A stretch of DNA of 64,000 nucleotides from Streptomyces sp. 846.5 (GCF_004365705.1 NZ_SOBN01000002.1:186001-250000), one strand, 5' to 3'. Shown: positions 1-8,521, counted from the stretch's first letter. The notes: generated by a model from the sequence alone, not told the origin. A program made the numbers and translations.

Positions 1-770
1 TCCCCGGCCTGACCACCGCAGTGGTACTGCCACTGGCCATCGCCGCCATCGCCCTGTCTGCGGGTCTGGCGGCAGCCGCCTTCGTCAAGGCGCTCGGGGT
101 AGGCTTCTTCGCCCGCCCGCGCAGCCCCCAGGCCGCCGCAGCGAAGGAGGCCCCGCCCCTGATGCTGGTCGGCGCGGGCCTGCTCGCCACCGCCTGCGCA
201 GCACTGGCGCTGGTCCCCGGACTGCTGGCGAACGGGCTGTCACGTGCCGTAGCCGCCTCGGGCCTGACGACGGCCCAGCCGCTGACCGGCGGCGAGTTGC
301 AACTGCGGCTCGCCGACATCTCCACCTCCCTCGCCCCGTTGTGGTCGGTGGCCGCCCTGCTGCTGGCAGTCGTGGCCGTCGCGGCAGCGGTGCGTGCCGT
401 GCGGCCCCGGGCCCGGCGCCGCCAGGCCCGGCTGTGGGACTGCGGCGGCGGCGCGCCCTCGGCACGGATGGCCTACACAGCGACCTCGTTCGCCGAACCC
501 CTGCAGCGCGTCTTCGACGACGTCCTGGCCCCCGAGCAGGACCTGGACATCACCCCGGTGCGCGAGTCCGCCTACCTGGTGGAACGGGTGCGCTACCAGC
601 ACAAGGTCCCCGACCGGATCGAGCACCGCCTGTACCGGCCGGTGCTGGCCGCCCTTGATTTCGTGGGCCGGCGCTCGCGGCCGCTGGCGAGCGGCAGTAT
701 CCATCTCTACCTCGGCTACGGGCTGTTCGGCCTGGTCGCCCTCCTGGGAGTGCTGGCGGTGGCCCGATGA
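1..770 (+). CDS. hyfB: HyfB-like proton-translocating membrane subunit, C-terminal part
   Basis: The reading frame is open to the left edge of the window, so only the C-terminal 250 or so residues are present and the real start lies outside. The visible protein has hydrophobic helices near its start, middle and end, separated by a soluble stretch with a VRYQHKVPDRIEHRLY segment. This is the pattern of the C-terminus of NuoL/HyfB-type antiporter-like subunits, which move protons in complex I and group 4 hydrogenase-like complexes. Its stop codon overlaps the start of the next gene by four bases, which indicates an operon with the HyfC-, HyfE-, HyfF- and HyfG-like genes that follow. The assignment rests mostly on gene order and the final soluble loop. 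Confidence 0.8.
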   Translation, partial: PGLTTAVVLPLAIAAIALSAGLAAAAFVKALGVGFFARPRSPQAAAAKEAPPLMLVGAGLLATACAALALVPGLLANGLSRAVAASGLTTAQPLTGGELQLRLADISTSLAPLWSVAALLLAVVAVAAAVRAVRPRARRRQARLWDCGGGAPSARMAYTATSFAEPLQRVFDDVLAPEQDLDITPVRESAYLVERVRYQHKVPDRIEHRLYRPVLAALDFVGRRSRPLASGSIHLYLGYGLFGLVALLGVLAVAR

Positions 771-1735
771 CCAGCCCGTCCAGCGGCCTCGTCCCCTACC
801 TCGCGGTCACCGCGCAGGTCCTGGTCGTGGTCGGCGGCGCGCCGCTGCTGACCGGGCTGATGCGCCAGGTCCGCGCGCGGATGGAGGGCCGCGCCGGGGC
901 CGGGGTCGCCCAACCCTGGCGGGACGCACGCAAGCTGCTGCGCAAGGAGGCGATCAGCCCGGTCGGCACCGGGCCCGCGTTCCGGCTCACTCCGCTGCTG
1001 CTGGTCGCCAGCACCGCGGTCATCGCCGCCCTGGTGCCGCTGGCCTCGACCGACACCCCGTTCAGCGCCCGCGCCGACCTGATCCTGGTGGTCGCCCTGC
1101 TGGCGCTGGGCACCGTGTCGCTGGCCCTGGCCGGCCTGGACACCGGCACCGCGTTCGGCGGCATGGGCGCCTCGCGGGAGATGACCATCGCCGCCCTGGT
1201 CGAGCCGACGATCCTGCTCTCGGTCCTGGCGTTGTCGATACCGGCCGGGTCCACCAGCCTGCCCGCCATCGTGGCAGGACGGATCCACGACCCGAACCGG
1301 CTGGCCTCGCCCTCCGGGCTGCTGGCGATCGTCGCACTGGCGGTGGTCACCCTGGCCGAGGCCGGACGCCTCCCGGTGGACAACCCCTCCACCCACCTGG
1401 AACTGACCATGGTCCACGAGGCCATGATCCTGGAGTACGCAGGCCCGGACCTGGCCCTGGTCGAACTCGGCTCGCAGATGCGGCTGGCCGTCCTGCTCGG
1501 ACTCCTGGCAACCCTGGCCGCCCCGTGGGGCATCGCCACCACCAGCTCCTGGGCGGCGCTCGCACTCGCGCTGCCGCTGCTGGCGGCCAAGGTCGCCCTG
1601 CTGGGGACGGGACTGGCGGCGGTCGAGGTGTTCTGGGCCAAGCTGCGGCTGTTCCGGGTTCCCGAACTGCTGGCCGGATCCTTCCTGCTGGCGGTCCTCG
1701 CAGTGACCGCCTCCTACTTCCTGACCGGAGCGTGA
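767..1735 (+). CDS. hyfC: HyfC/HycD-like membrane subunit (NuoH family)
   Basis: A 322-residue multi-helix membrane protein of the NuoH/HycD/HyfC family, which forms the membrane anchor linking the soluble arm to the proton-pumping arm. Near residues 200-235 it has the family signature EAGRLPVDNPSTHLELTMVH, followed by EYAGPDLAL. The ATG overlaps the stop of the HyfB-like gene, and the length is normal for the family. Together with its neighbours it belongs to a group 4 hydrogenase-like or Ehr complex; the large subunit downstream argues for Ehr. Confidence 0.88.
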   Translation: MTSPSSGLVPYLAVTAQVLVVVGGAPLLTGLMRQVRARMEGRAGAGVAQPWRDARKLLRKEAISPVGTGPAFRLTPLLLVASTAVIAALVPLASTDTPFSARADLILVVALLALGTVSLALAGLDTGTAFGGMGASREMTIAALVEPTILLSVLALSIPAGSTSLPAIVAGRIHDPNRLASPSGLLAIVALAVVTLAEAGRLPVDNPSTHLELTMVHEAMILEYAGPDLALVELGSQMRLAVLLGLLATLAAPWGIATTSSWAALALALPLLAAKVALLGTGLAAVEVFWAKLRLFRVPELLAGSFLLAVLAVTASYFLTGA

Positions 1736-1742
1736 ACCAGCC

Positions 1743-2402
1743 GTGGGCACCGGCCTCTACACACAACTGCTGGACCTGGCCTGCGGTGTGTTCCTGATCG
1801 CCGCCGTCCTGGTGCTCTGGTACCGCGAACTGTCCGCCATCGTGCGGGTGTTCGCGATGCAAGGGGTGGCCCTGGGGGTGATCGGGCTGCTGCTGGGCCT
1901 GCACGAGCAGCGCTGGGGCCTGGTCGGCATCGCCGTGGGCGTCAGTGTGCTGCGGGCCGGGGTGCTGCCGTATCTGATGCGGCGTTCGCTGACCGCGGCC
2001 GGGCAGACCCGGGAGACCCAGCCCCTGGTCAACGTCGCCGCCTCACTGCTGACCGCAGCCGCGCTGACGCTGCTCGCCTACGCCGCCGCGCAGCCGCTGG
2101 TCCAGCTCGCGCCGTCCCCGGCCACCAGGGCCCTGCCGGTGGGGCTGGCCGTGGTGCTGATCGGTTTCTTCGCGCTGGTCACCCGGCGCCGCGCGATCTC
2201 CCAGATCGTGGGCTTCCTGCTGCTGGACAACGGCATCACCGCCAGCGCGTTCCTGGCCACCTCCGGCGTGCCGTTGATCGTGGAACTCGGGGTGGCCTTC
2301 GACCTGCTGCTCGCCGTCCTGGTCCTGCAACTGCTCACCCTGCGGATGCGGACCGCCTTCGGCGACACCGACCTCGACGACCTGCGGGAGCTCCACGACT
2401 AA
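1743..2402 (+). CDS. hyfE: HyfE-like small membrane subunit
   Basis: A 219-residue protein almost entirely made of transmembrane helices, ending in a short charged tail. Position between HyfC- and HyfF-like genes and the VGFLLLDNGITASAF segment (NuoK-like part of HyfE) identify it as the hydrogenase-4 component E type, a fusion-like relative of NuoK/MrpC. The start is GTG eight bases after the hyfC stop, and the gene ends one base into the start codon of the HyfF-like gene, so translation is probably coupled. Confidence 0.85.
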   Translation: MGTGLYTQLLDLACGVFLIAAVLVLWYRELSAIVRVFAMQGVALGVIGLLLGLHEQRWGLVGIAVGVSVLRAGVLPYLMRRSLTAAGQTRETQPLVNVAASLLTAAALTLLAYAAAQPLVQLAPSPATRALPVGLAVVLIGFFALVTRRRAISQIVGFLLLDNGITASAFLATSGVPLIVELGVAFDLLLAVLVLQLLTLRMRTAFGDTDLDDLRELHD

Positions 2403-3910
2403 TGCTGAACCTATTCGGAGTCGACCTGCTGCTGAGTCTCCCGCTCGCCGTACCCGCCCTGACCGCCGCCTGCTACGCCCTGCCGGGCCGACGCCCCGTC
2501 ACCGGCTGGGCCGGAATGCTCTCCCCGGCCGCGATCCTCACCAGCGCGACCACCCTAGCCGCCACCGTCCCCGGCCACGGGCCCGTCCGCGCTTGGGGCC
2601 ACCTGCTGCGCGCCGACGCGCTGGCCGTGTGGATGCTGCTGGTTGTCGGCGCGATCGCCACCCTGGCCGTCGCCGCCGGACCCGCCTACCTGGCCGGGGA
2701 ACGCGACGCGGGAACAGTCGGCGACATCGCCGCCCGCCGCTACTGCCTGCTGGTGCACGCCTTCCTCACCGCCATGGCCCTTGCGGTCCTGGCCGAGAAC
2801 CTGGGCGTGCTGTGGGTCGCGGTCGAGGCCACCACCGTCGTCACCGCCTTCCTGGTCGGCCACCGCCGCACCCGCGCCAGCGTCGAGGCAGCCTGGAAGT
2901 ACGTGGTCATCTGCTCGGTCGGCATCGCCCTGGCGTTCCTCGGCACCGTCCTGCTCTATTACGCCGCCCGCCAGGCCGGACTGTCCGAGGCCGCCGCCCT
3001 GGACTGGCCCACCCTGGCCGCCCGCGCACACCAACTCGACCCCGACACCACCCGGCTGGGCTTCGGCCTGATCGTGCTCGGCTTCGGCGCCAAGGCAGGG
3101 CTCGTCCCCCTGCACGCCTGGCTGCCCGACGCCCACAGCCAGGCCCCCGCCCCCGTCTCCGCCCTGATGTCCGGAGTCCTCCTCTCGGTCTCCTTCACCG
3201 CCGTACTCCGCTACAAGGTCATCGCCGACGCCGCCCTGGGCACCGGCTTCGCCCGCCTGCTGCTCACCGGCACCTCCCTGCTCACCCTCGCCCTGGCCGC
3301 CGGCCTCCTGCTCGCACAGCGCGATTACAAGCGGATGCTGGCGTACTCCAGCATGGAGCACATGAGCCTGATCGCCCTGGGGGCGGCGGTCGGCAGCCCG
3401 CTGGCGATCGCCGCCGTGCTGCTGCACATCGCGGGCCACGGACTGGCCAAGACCGTCGCGTTCTGCTCCGCCGGACAGATCCTGCAGCTGCGCCGCACCA
3501 CCCGCATCGGCCGGCTGCGCGGCCTGCTCGGCCAGGCGCCGACCCTCGGCGCGGCCTTCGGACTGGCCGTGGTCGCCCTGCTCGGGCTGCCGCCCTTCAG
3601 CCTCTTCGCCTCCGAGGTCGGCATCGCCCGCGCCGGCTTCGCCGCCGGACTCGGAGTCCCGATCTCCGCCGCCCTGTTCCTGGTCCTGGCCGCGTTCGCC
3701 GCCCTCGTCCTGCGCAGCACCCGCATGCTGCTGGGCCCGCCGCCGACCGTCCCGACCGGCACCGGCGCCGTTTCGCCACCCGTACGGATCGGGGCGACAG
3801 CCGCGGCGCCGCTGCTCCTCGGGCTGCTGGCCTGCGCCGCCCTGGGCATCACCACCGGGCCGCTGACCGACCTGCTGCACACCGCCGCCACGGTCATCGG
3901 AGGGCACTGA
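2402..3910 (+). CDS. hyfF: HyfF-like proton-translocating subunit (NuoM/NuoN family)
   Basis: A 502-residue polytopic protein of the antiporter-like family. The conserved family positions are visible: a membrane glutamate near residue 142 (WVAVEATT), a lysine near 166 (AWKYVV) and a lysine at 231 followed by PLHAWLPDAHSQAP. These residues carry protons in NuoM-type subunits, so the pump channel looks intact. It overlaps hyfE by one base and lies five bases before the large-subunit gene. It acts in the cytoplasmic membrane as part of the complex described for the neighbours. Confidence 0.88.
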   Translation: MLNLFGVDLLLSLPLAVPALTAACYALPGRRPVTGWAGMLSPAAILTSATTLAATVPGHGPVRAWGHLLRADALAVWMLLVVGAIATLAVAAGPAYLAGERDAGTVGDIAARRYCLLVHAFLTAMALAVLAENLGVLWVAVEATTVVTAFLVGHRRTRASVEAAWKYVVICSVGIALAFLGTVLLYYAARQAGLSEAAALDWPTLAARAHQLDPDTTRLGFGLIVLGFGAKAGLVPLHAWLPDAHSQAPAPVSALMSGVLLSVSFTAVLRYKVIADAALGTGFARLLLTGTSLLTLALAAGLLLAQRDYKRMLAYSSMEHMSLIALGAAVGSPLAIAAVLLHIAGHGLAKTVAFCSAGQILQLRRTTRIGRLRGLLGQAPTLGAAFGLAVVALLGLPPFSLFASEVGIARAGFAAGLGVPISAALFLVLAAFAALVLRSTRMLLGPPPTVPTGTGAVSPPVRIGATAAAPLLLGLLACAALGITTGPLTDLLHTAATVIGGH

Positions 3911-4779
3911 AGCCATGCGCCACCGCACGATCGAGAACCTCGACCCGGCCGGACTCGCCGACCGCGCCCAGGCGTTGCTGGCCCAGGGCAACCGGCTGGG
4001 CCTGGTCGCCGCCCACCACGACGACGACGCCCTGCGCGTCGTCTATCTCTTCCTCTCCGGTCCCCCGGACACCCGCACCGAACTCCATGTCCGTCTGGAC
4101 CCGGTCAAACCCGAACTCCCCACCCTGGCCCATCTGTCGTTCCCCGCCGGGCGGTTCGAGCGCGAGATGCGCGACCTGCACGGCATCGTCCCTCTCGGCC
4201 ACCCGCTGCCACGCCGCCTGGTGCGCCACTACCACTGGCCACGCGGCTGGTACCCCGGCCGCCCCGACGCCGGACCACCCCCGCCCTTCGCCGAACCCGA
4301 AGGCCCCTACCCCTTCCTGGAGGTCGAGGGCGACGGCGTCTACGAGATCCCCGTCGGCCCCGTCCACGCCGGGCTCATCGAACCCGGACACTTCCGCTTC
4401 TCCGTCGTCGGCGAGACCATCCTCAAACTCAAGATCCGCCTGTGGTTCGTCCACAAGGGCATCGAGAGACTCTTCGAAGGCCGCACCGTCGAGCGCGGCC
4501 TGCCCCTGGCCGAGCGCATCAGCGGCGACACCGCGGTGGGCCACGCCCTCGCCTACTGCCTGGCCGTCGAGGAAGCCACCGCCACCACCGTCCCCGAACC
4601 CGCCCACCAAGCGCGCGCCATGCTGCTGGAGCTGGAGCGGCTGCACAACCACGTCGCCGACCTCGGCGCCCTGTGCAACGACGTCGGCCACGGCATCCTG
4701 CACGCCCACACCCAGCGCATCCGCGAACAACTCCTCCGCCTGATTCGAAAATCCCCCGCTCCGTGACCGTTTCCGCTGT

Positions 4780-6018
4780 TCAGAGCACTCCGATGGGTTG
4801 GAGGTTGACTTGGTAGCCGAGTTGGTTGAGTTGGCTGATGAGCCGTCGGGTCGCTCTGGTCTTGCCGGTGCGTTCGAGGAAGTAGTCGCCGCCGAGGTCG
4901 GCGTACTCGGCATCGTTGGTGAACATGTGCCAGATGGCGACGAGGATGGAGTGCTCCAGAGCGACAAGGGCTCTCTTCTTGCCGCGGCGTCCGACCAGGC
5001 GCCGGTATCGGGAGGCGAGGTAGGTGTCCTTGGTGCGGGAGGCGGCGACGGCAGCCTGTCCGAGGGCGGCCTTGAGCCAGGGGTCGCCGTGCCGGGTCTT
5101 CCCGCTGCTGCTCTTGCCGGCCGATTCGTGGTTGCCGGGGCAGACGCCGGCCCAGGACGCCAGATCGCCGGCGGTGGGGAACCGCTCCATCTGGGCCCCG
5201 ATCTCGGCCAGGATCACCTCGGCGGCGCGGGTGCCCACTCCGGGGATCGTGATCAGCAGGTCGATGCGGCGGCGAAAGGGCCGCACCTGCGCGTCGATCC
5301 GCTCGCTCAGCCGGTTCTCCATCGCCGTGCAGGCGTCGATCCGGTCGAGCATGGCCCGCAGCAAGAACGCGTGGTGGTCGGTGAAGTTGCCGGTCAGTGC
5401 CTCGACGAGGTCGGCGGTCTTGCGGCGCATGCTGCCCAGCGCCAGGTCCGCGAGCCGTCCGGGGTCACGTTCCCCGCCGATCAGGGCCTCCAGCATGGCC
5501 CGGGCCGACTTGCCCGTCAGGTCGGAGACCACGCTGGACAGCTTGATCCCGGAGTCCTCCAGCAGCTTCTCCGTCCGCTGGATCTCGCGGGTGCGCTCCC
5601 GGATGACCTCGGTGCGGTAGCGGGTCAGGTCCCGCAGCTGCCGGATCGGCTCCGGGGGCACGAAGCTGGCGCGGACCAGCCCGTACTCGACCAGCCGGGC
5701 AATCCACTCGGAGTCCTTCACGTCGGTCTTGCGGCCGGGCACCGACTTCATGTGCCGGGCGTTCAGCAGCCAGCACTCGATGTCGTGCTCCAGCAGGTAG
5801 AACACCGGCTTCCAGTACACGCCGGTGGCTTCCATGCCGACCACGGTCACGCCCTCGGCCAGCAGCCAGTCCCGCATCGCCAGCAGTCCGCTGGTGACCG
5901 CGGGGAAGGTGCGGACCTCGCTGCGGCGCCGCTTCCCGGTGCTGGGCGCCCTCACGCACACCTTCACGTCGACCTTGCTGATGTCGATCCCCGCACACCG
6001 TTCGTGGATCACGTCCAT
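4780..6018 (-). CDS. IS110-family transposase (DEDD recombinase)
   Basis: A 412-residue IS110 recombinase. The N-terminal RuvC-like domain shows D12 (GIDISK), E63 (VGMEATG) and D99/D102 (RKTDVKDSEW). The C-terminal Tnp domain has ITIPGVGTRAAE and ASWAGVCPGNHESAG, followed by the serine-rich GKSSSGKTRHGD region that holds the nucleophilic serine in characterised members. The open frame and key residues are intact, so the enzyme looks active. It is encoded antisense to the interrupted hydrogenase-like gene, with its start at the inner edge of the long non-coding end. Confidence 0.95.
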   Translation of the reverse strand: MDVIHERCAGIDISKVDVKVCVRAPSTGKRRRSEVRTFPAVTSGLLAMRDWLLAEGVTVVGMEATGVYWKPVFYLLEHDIECWLLNARHMKSVPGRKTDVKDSEWIARLVEYGLVRASFVPPEPIRQLRDLTRYRTEVIRERTREIQRTEKLLEDSGIKLSSVVSDLTGKSARAMLEALIGGERDPGRLADLALGSMRRKTADLVEALTGNFTDHHAFLLRAMLDRIDACTAMENRLSERIDAQVRPFRRRIDLLITIPGVGTRAAEVILAEIGAQMERFPTAGDLASWAGVCPGNHESAGKSSSGKTRHGDPWLKAALGQAAVAASRTKDTYLASRYRRLVGRRGKKRALVALEHSILVAIWHMFTNDAEYADLGGDYFLERTGKTRATRRLISQLNQLGYQVNLQPIGVL

Positions 6019-6254
6019 CGCCCCGGCACCTCCCTCCCTCGACAGCCGCGAGCGCGTGGCCGTCCAGCGGGGGTCCGCAGGCGTAAGAGTCTGATTCGCG
6101 TGCTCGGAGCAACATTTCCGGGTGCCTGTCGGTGGACCCCCAGCGTCCTACTGAACCGCGGGCTCGGAACGCGCCAAGGCGAAACGACGTCGGCCAGACG
6201 GCCACCAACCAGATTTTCACCCACTCAGGGTCTGCCCGTAAGGGCTTCGGACTA
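6019..6254 (-). ncRNA. Candidate IS110 bridge RNA (seekRNA) region
   Basis: This 236-base non-coding stretch lies directly upstream of the transposase, where IS110-subgroup elements encode their bridge RNA. Read in the element's direction, GGTTCAGTAG (plus-strand 6148-6157) repeats the sequence across the target/element junction at 6252-6261. Further 3', CGAATCAG (plus-strand 6091-6098) repeats the other end of the element across the core (4740-4747). A target-matching segment followed by a donor-matching segment is the order described for bridge RNA loops. RNA boundaries and folding were not computed. Class and position are well supported; exact ends are inference. Confidence 0.65.
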
Positions 6255-6910
6255 CTGAACCAACAAGTGACCGGACACCGGCTGCTGCGCGGCGGGGTCC
6301 TGCCCGGCGGCTCCCGCCTGCTCGCCCTGCCCGACCCCGGGCAGCTACGGGCTGTCGGGGCCGACATCCGCGAGACCGTGCAGCTCGCACTCGGCCACAG
6401 CACCGTGCGCGACCGTTTCACCGGCACCGCCCGCCTCAGCACCGAGGCAGCCCGGGACCTGGGCTGCCTGGGCTACGTCGCCCGCGCCAGCGGCCTGCCC
6501 GGCGACGCCCGCACCGCCCACCCCCACCACGACCACGCCGACGCGCTGACCGTCCCGACCCTCTCCGGCGGCGACGTCCTGGCCCGCTTCCGGATCCGCG
6601 CCCAGGAGATCGAGGTCTCCCTCGCGCTGATCGACCAGCTCCTCGCCGGTGGCCTGGCTCCGGGCGAGGCTCTCGTCCCGCTGAACAGCAGTGCGGGCCC
6701 GGGCTCGGGGGTCGGCATCACCGAGGGCTGGCGCGGCACCGTCACCACCCGCGTCGAGCTCGCCCCCGACGGCACCCTGGCCCGGGTCAAGCCCGTCGAC
6801 CCGTCCTTCTTCAACTGGCCCGCGCTTCCGGTCGCCCTGGCCGACACCATCGTCCCGGACTTCCCGCTGACCAATAAGAGCTTCAACCTCTCCTACGCAG
6901 GCAACGACCT

Positions 6911-7018
6911 ATGACCCGAAACCGGGTCCGCCAGGCCGGGGGCGCCGGTTCACACCCCGGGTCCTTCCAGGCGGCAGACATCCAAGCGATCCCGAAGGGT
7001 GTGTCCAGTGAACATTAG
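6911..7018 (+). other. Short reading frame overlapping the large-subunit stop
   Basis: An ATG overlaps the stop of the large-subunit gene (ATGA) and opens a frame of 35 codons that ends in TAG at 7016. In related operons the HyfI/NuoB-like small subunit starts here, but I cannot recognise that protein in these residues. The frame ends inside an IS-end-like motif at 7013-7030. It may be the first codons of the next operon gene, cut off by a rearrangement. Confidence 0.3.
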
Positions 7019-7030
7019 ATTGACACTCCC
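7013..7030 (+). repeat. IS-end-like motif shared with 56627-56644
   Basis: CATTAGATTGACACTCCC here matches 17 of 18 bases of the motif directly after an ISL3-type transposase remnant at 56627-56644. The shared bases are probably the terminus of a related element. This copy marks the point where the hydrogenase-like operon ends and unrelated gene debris begins. Confidence 0.45.
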
Positions 7031-7044
7031 CCGTGGGTGGCTCT

Positions 7045-7204
7045 GCCGCGCCGGGCGGAAGGGCTGCAGGAAACGGATCCCGTCCTCGATGCTGCTGTCC
7101 ATCAGTTCCGGCAGCTGGGGCACCAGTTCCTGCATGCGGGGTGCGTGGAGGTGGCCGTTGAGGGCGGCGCGGTTCTGCCAGCGCTCGAAGTTGACGAACA
7201 CGCA
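7045..7204 (-). pseudogene. C-terminal fragment of an antibiotic biosynthesis monooxygenase (ABM) protein
   Basis: The minus strand reads CVFVNFERWQNRAALNGHL, then a stretch ending in DGIRFLQPF. This is the C-terminal half of the small ABM ferredoxin-like fold (the W..RAAL..H pattern). The N-terminal half and start codon are missing, and the fragment directly follows the stop of the NTF2-like frame. It is therefore a remnant. Confidence 0.5.
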
Positions 7205-7211
7205 CCCCGGG

Positions 7212-7553
7212 TCAGCCGGTCGCTGCCTGGTAGCGGGCTGCCGCCTGTGCGGGCGCGTCCTGGTTGCCTTCACTCCAGCTCAGATGCTGGACGAGCTTCT
7301 CGATCCGCCATCCGTCGGCAGTCCGGCGCATGTGATTGGTGTAGGAACCGCGCATCAGGAAGAAGTCGCCTCCCTCCGCGCCTTCGAGGTGGTGCTGGGC
7401 GTACATGTAGGAGCGGCAGACGGCACGGTCGGGATCGTGCTCGTCGAACTCGATCTCGTGGTTGGGGCTCAGGTGCTGGCGAGCGGTGAACCCGCCCAGG
7501 CCGGCTCGCGCGAACCCGAGGAAGACCTCGCGTGCGAAGTCGCCCGGCGGCAT
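7212..7553 (-). pseudogene. NTF2/SnoaL-like protein, N-terminally truncated
   Basis: From an ATG at 7553 the frame gives 113 residues, including HEIEFDEHDPDRAVCRSYMY, FFLMRGSYTNHM and DGWRIEKLVQHLSWSEGN. This is the C-terminal half of a SnoaL/nuclear transport factor 2-like fold used by small isomerases, hydroxylases and dehydratases. A full member would be about 140-150 residues, and the N-terminal helix region is not visible. Upstream DNA carries a fragment on the opposite strand, so a breakpoint near 7555 removed the 5' end. The substrate cannot be inferred. Confidence 0.6.
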
Positions 7554-7559
7554 GCCGGC

Positions 7560-7658
7560 CTCGCCATGCTCGATTCCGGGCAGCCGGTCAACGCCGAGAC
7601 CATGAAACCGCTCTGGAAGAACTACGCCACCGAGATCTCGAACGAATACGCCTCGTGA
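7560..7658 (+). pseudogene. C-terminal fragment of an unrecognised protein
   Basis: The plus frame ends in VNAETMKPLWKNYATEISN and stops at 7658, overlapping the GTG of the next gene in GTGA. That stop/start overlap is typical of an operon, which suggests a real gene end whose 5' part is lost. I do not recognise the family. Confidence 0.3.
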
Positions 7659-7974
7659 AGCGCCTTCCATACGACCGCTACGGTGGCCCGGAGGTGATGC
7701 GGCCCGCTGAGTTCGAGCCTCCACGCCCGGGTCCGGATGAGGTTCTCGTCCGCGTCCGAACGGCGGCTTCCAACGCGCTGGACTGGAAGATGCGCAACGG
7801 CGAGATGAAGCTGATGACCGGCCGCTCCTTTCCCCGGGCGATGGGGCACGACTTCGCCGGAGTCGTCGAGGCGGTCGGCGCTGGCGTCACCCGCCTGAAG
7901 GCCGGCGACGCGGTACTCGGCCGGGCTCGGTTCCGGCAGGCCGGGGCGTTCGCCGAGATGGTGACGGCCGTTCG
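7655..7974 (+). pseudogene. N-terminal fragment of a zinc-independent quinone oxidoreductase (MDR family)
   Basis: Starting at GTG 7655 the frame reads VKRLPYDRYGGPEVMR, then DEVLVRVRTAASNALDWKMR and MGHDFAGVVEAVGAGVTRLK, a GroES-like N-terminal domain of medium-chain NAD(P)H:quinone oxidoreductases. Similarity stops near 7974, about a third of the way through a normal 310-330-residue protein, with no nucleotide-binding GxGxxG domain. The gene is truncated where the adjacent DUF1877 region begins. Confidence 0.7.
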
Positions 7975-8017
7975 ACGAAAACCTGGCCAACCGAATCGCT
8001 GCCCCTGCCTGAGCCGA

Positions 8018-8521
8018 TCAGTCCAGCCAGACCAGCACGGCGTCGCCGTCACCAGCAGCGGCGCGGAAGAACAGAACGAGAGCCTGGTAGTGATGTGCGG
8101 CAAACGTCAGCCATGACTTCACTTCATCTTCCGCCAGACGCGGATAGTGGTCGTCGCGGACTAGCTCATCAGCTGTGACACCGGCGACGAGAGAGGCGCC
8201 TGAGAGGACGGACATCGCGTCGGCAGCAGCAAGGACCCGCTCCGGAGTGACATACCGAGGCGGCCCATAGCCCCAGTCTTCCGCGGCCGGGATCTCCGCT
8301 TCGCCATGCGCGATATCGACAGGAAACCCGATCCGGCGCAGAAGGTGCGCGAGGGTATCCCACGCCTTGTCGACATCAAGGCAGCGCGACTCAGCGCCAT
8401 CGACCCCATCTGTCCTCGCGTCCATCATCTGCTCGACGAACTCCAACGCCCAAGCCGGATCACTGATCGCGCGGTCAAGCTCGGCTGGCGTCAGGCGGGC
8501 ATATTCTCCGATCATGCTCAT
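8018..8521 (-). CDS. DUF1877 family protein
   Basis: From the ATG at 8521 the product is 167 residues, beginning MSMIGEYARLTPAELDRAI. It continues with a DVDKAWDTLAHLL segment and an RYVTPERV segment, both typical of DUF1877 (YfbM-like) proteins of unknown function. A longer frame to 8689 exists, but its extra N-terminus looks non-coding and the family starts at MSMIG. The gene is single, with no obvious operon partner. Confidence 0.8.
   Translation of the reverse strand: MSMIGEYARLTPAELDRAISDPAWALEFVEQMMDARTDGVDGAESRCLDVDKAWDTLAHLLRRIGFPVDIAHGEAEIPAAEDWGYGPPRYVTPERVLAAADAMSVLSGASLVAGVTADELVRDDHYPRLAEDEVKSWLTFAAHHYQALVLFFRAAAGDGDAVLVWLD

Larger units (their letters stand above)
4743..6257 (-). 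mobile_element. IS110-family element inserted in the large-subunit gene
   Basis: The edges are fixed by the interrupted gene. CTG occurs at 4740-4742 on the left and again at 6255-6257 on the right, and removing one copy with the DNA between restores the reading frame. The element is about 1.5 kb and has no obvious terminal inverted repeats. It carries one transposase on the minus strand with a short non-coding end downstream (4743-4779) and a long one upstream (6019-6254). This asymmetry is typical of the IS110 subgroup, whose upstream end encodes a bridge RNA. The duplicated CTG (CAG in the element's direction) contains the likely recombination core. Confidence 0.88.
3915..6914 (+). pseudogene. 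HyfG/NuoCD-like large subunit without Ni-Fe cysteines, split by an IS110 element
   Basis: Two in-frame halves, 3915-4742 and 6258-6914, join exactly once the insertion is removed (276 plus 218 residues; junction RIREQLLRL then NQQVTGHRLLRGGV). Residues 1-115 are NuoC-like, and the rest is the NuoD/hydrogenase large-subunit fold. The first nickel-iron motif RxCGxC of true hydrogenases is RISGDT here (residues 201-206). The C-terminal DPCxSC site is replaced by VPDFPLTNKSFNLSYAGNDL. All four metal cysteines are therefore missing, as described for Ehr complexes. The 5' half now reads seven codons into the IS and stops at 4766. The 3' half has no start of its own, so the gene is probably inactive in this strain. 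Small-subunit (HyfI) and ferredoxin-like genes do not follow. Confidence 0.85.

Noticed and set aside
3915-6914. Calling the complex a formate hydrogenlyase or hydrogenase-4
   Set aside because: The large subunit lacks both nickel-iron cysteine pairs, and no formate dehydrogenase gene is visible.
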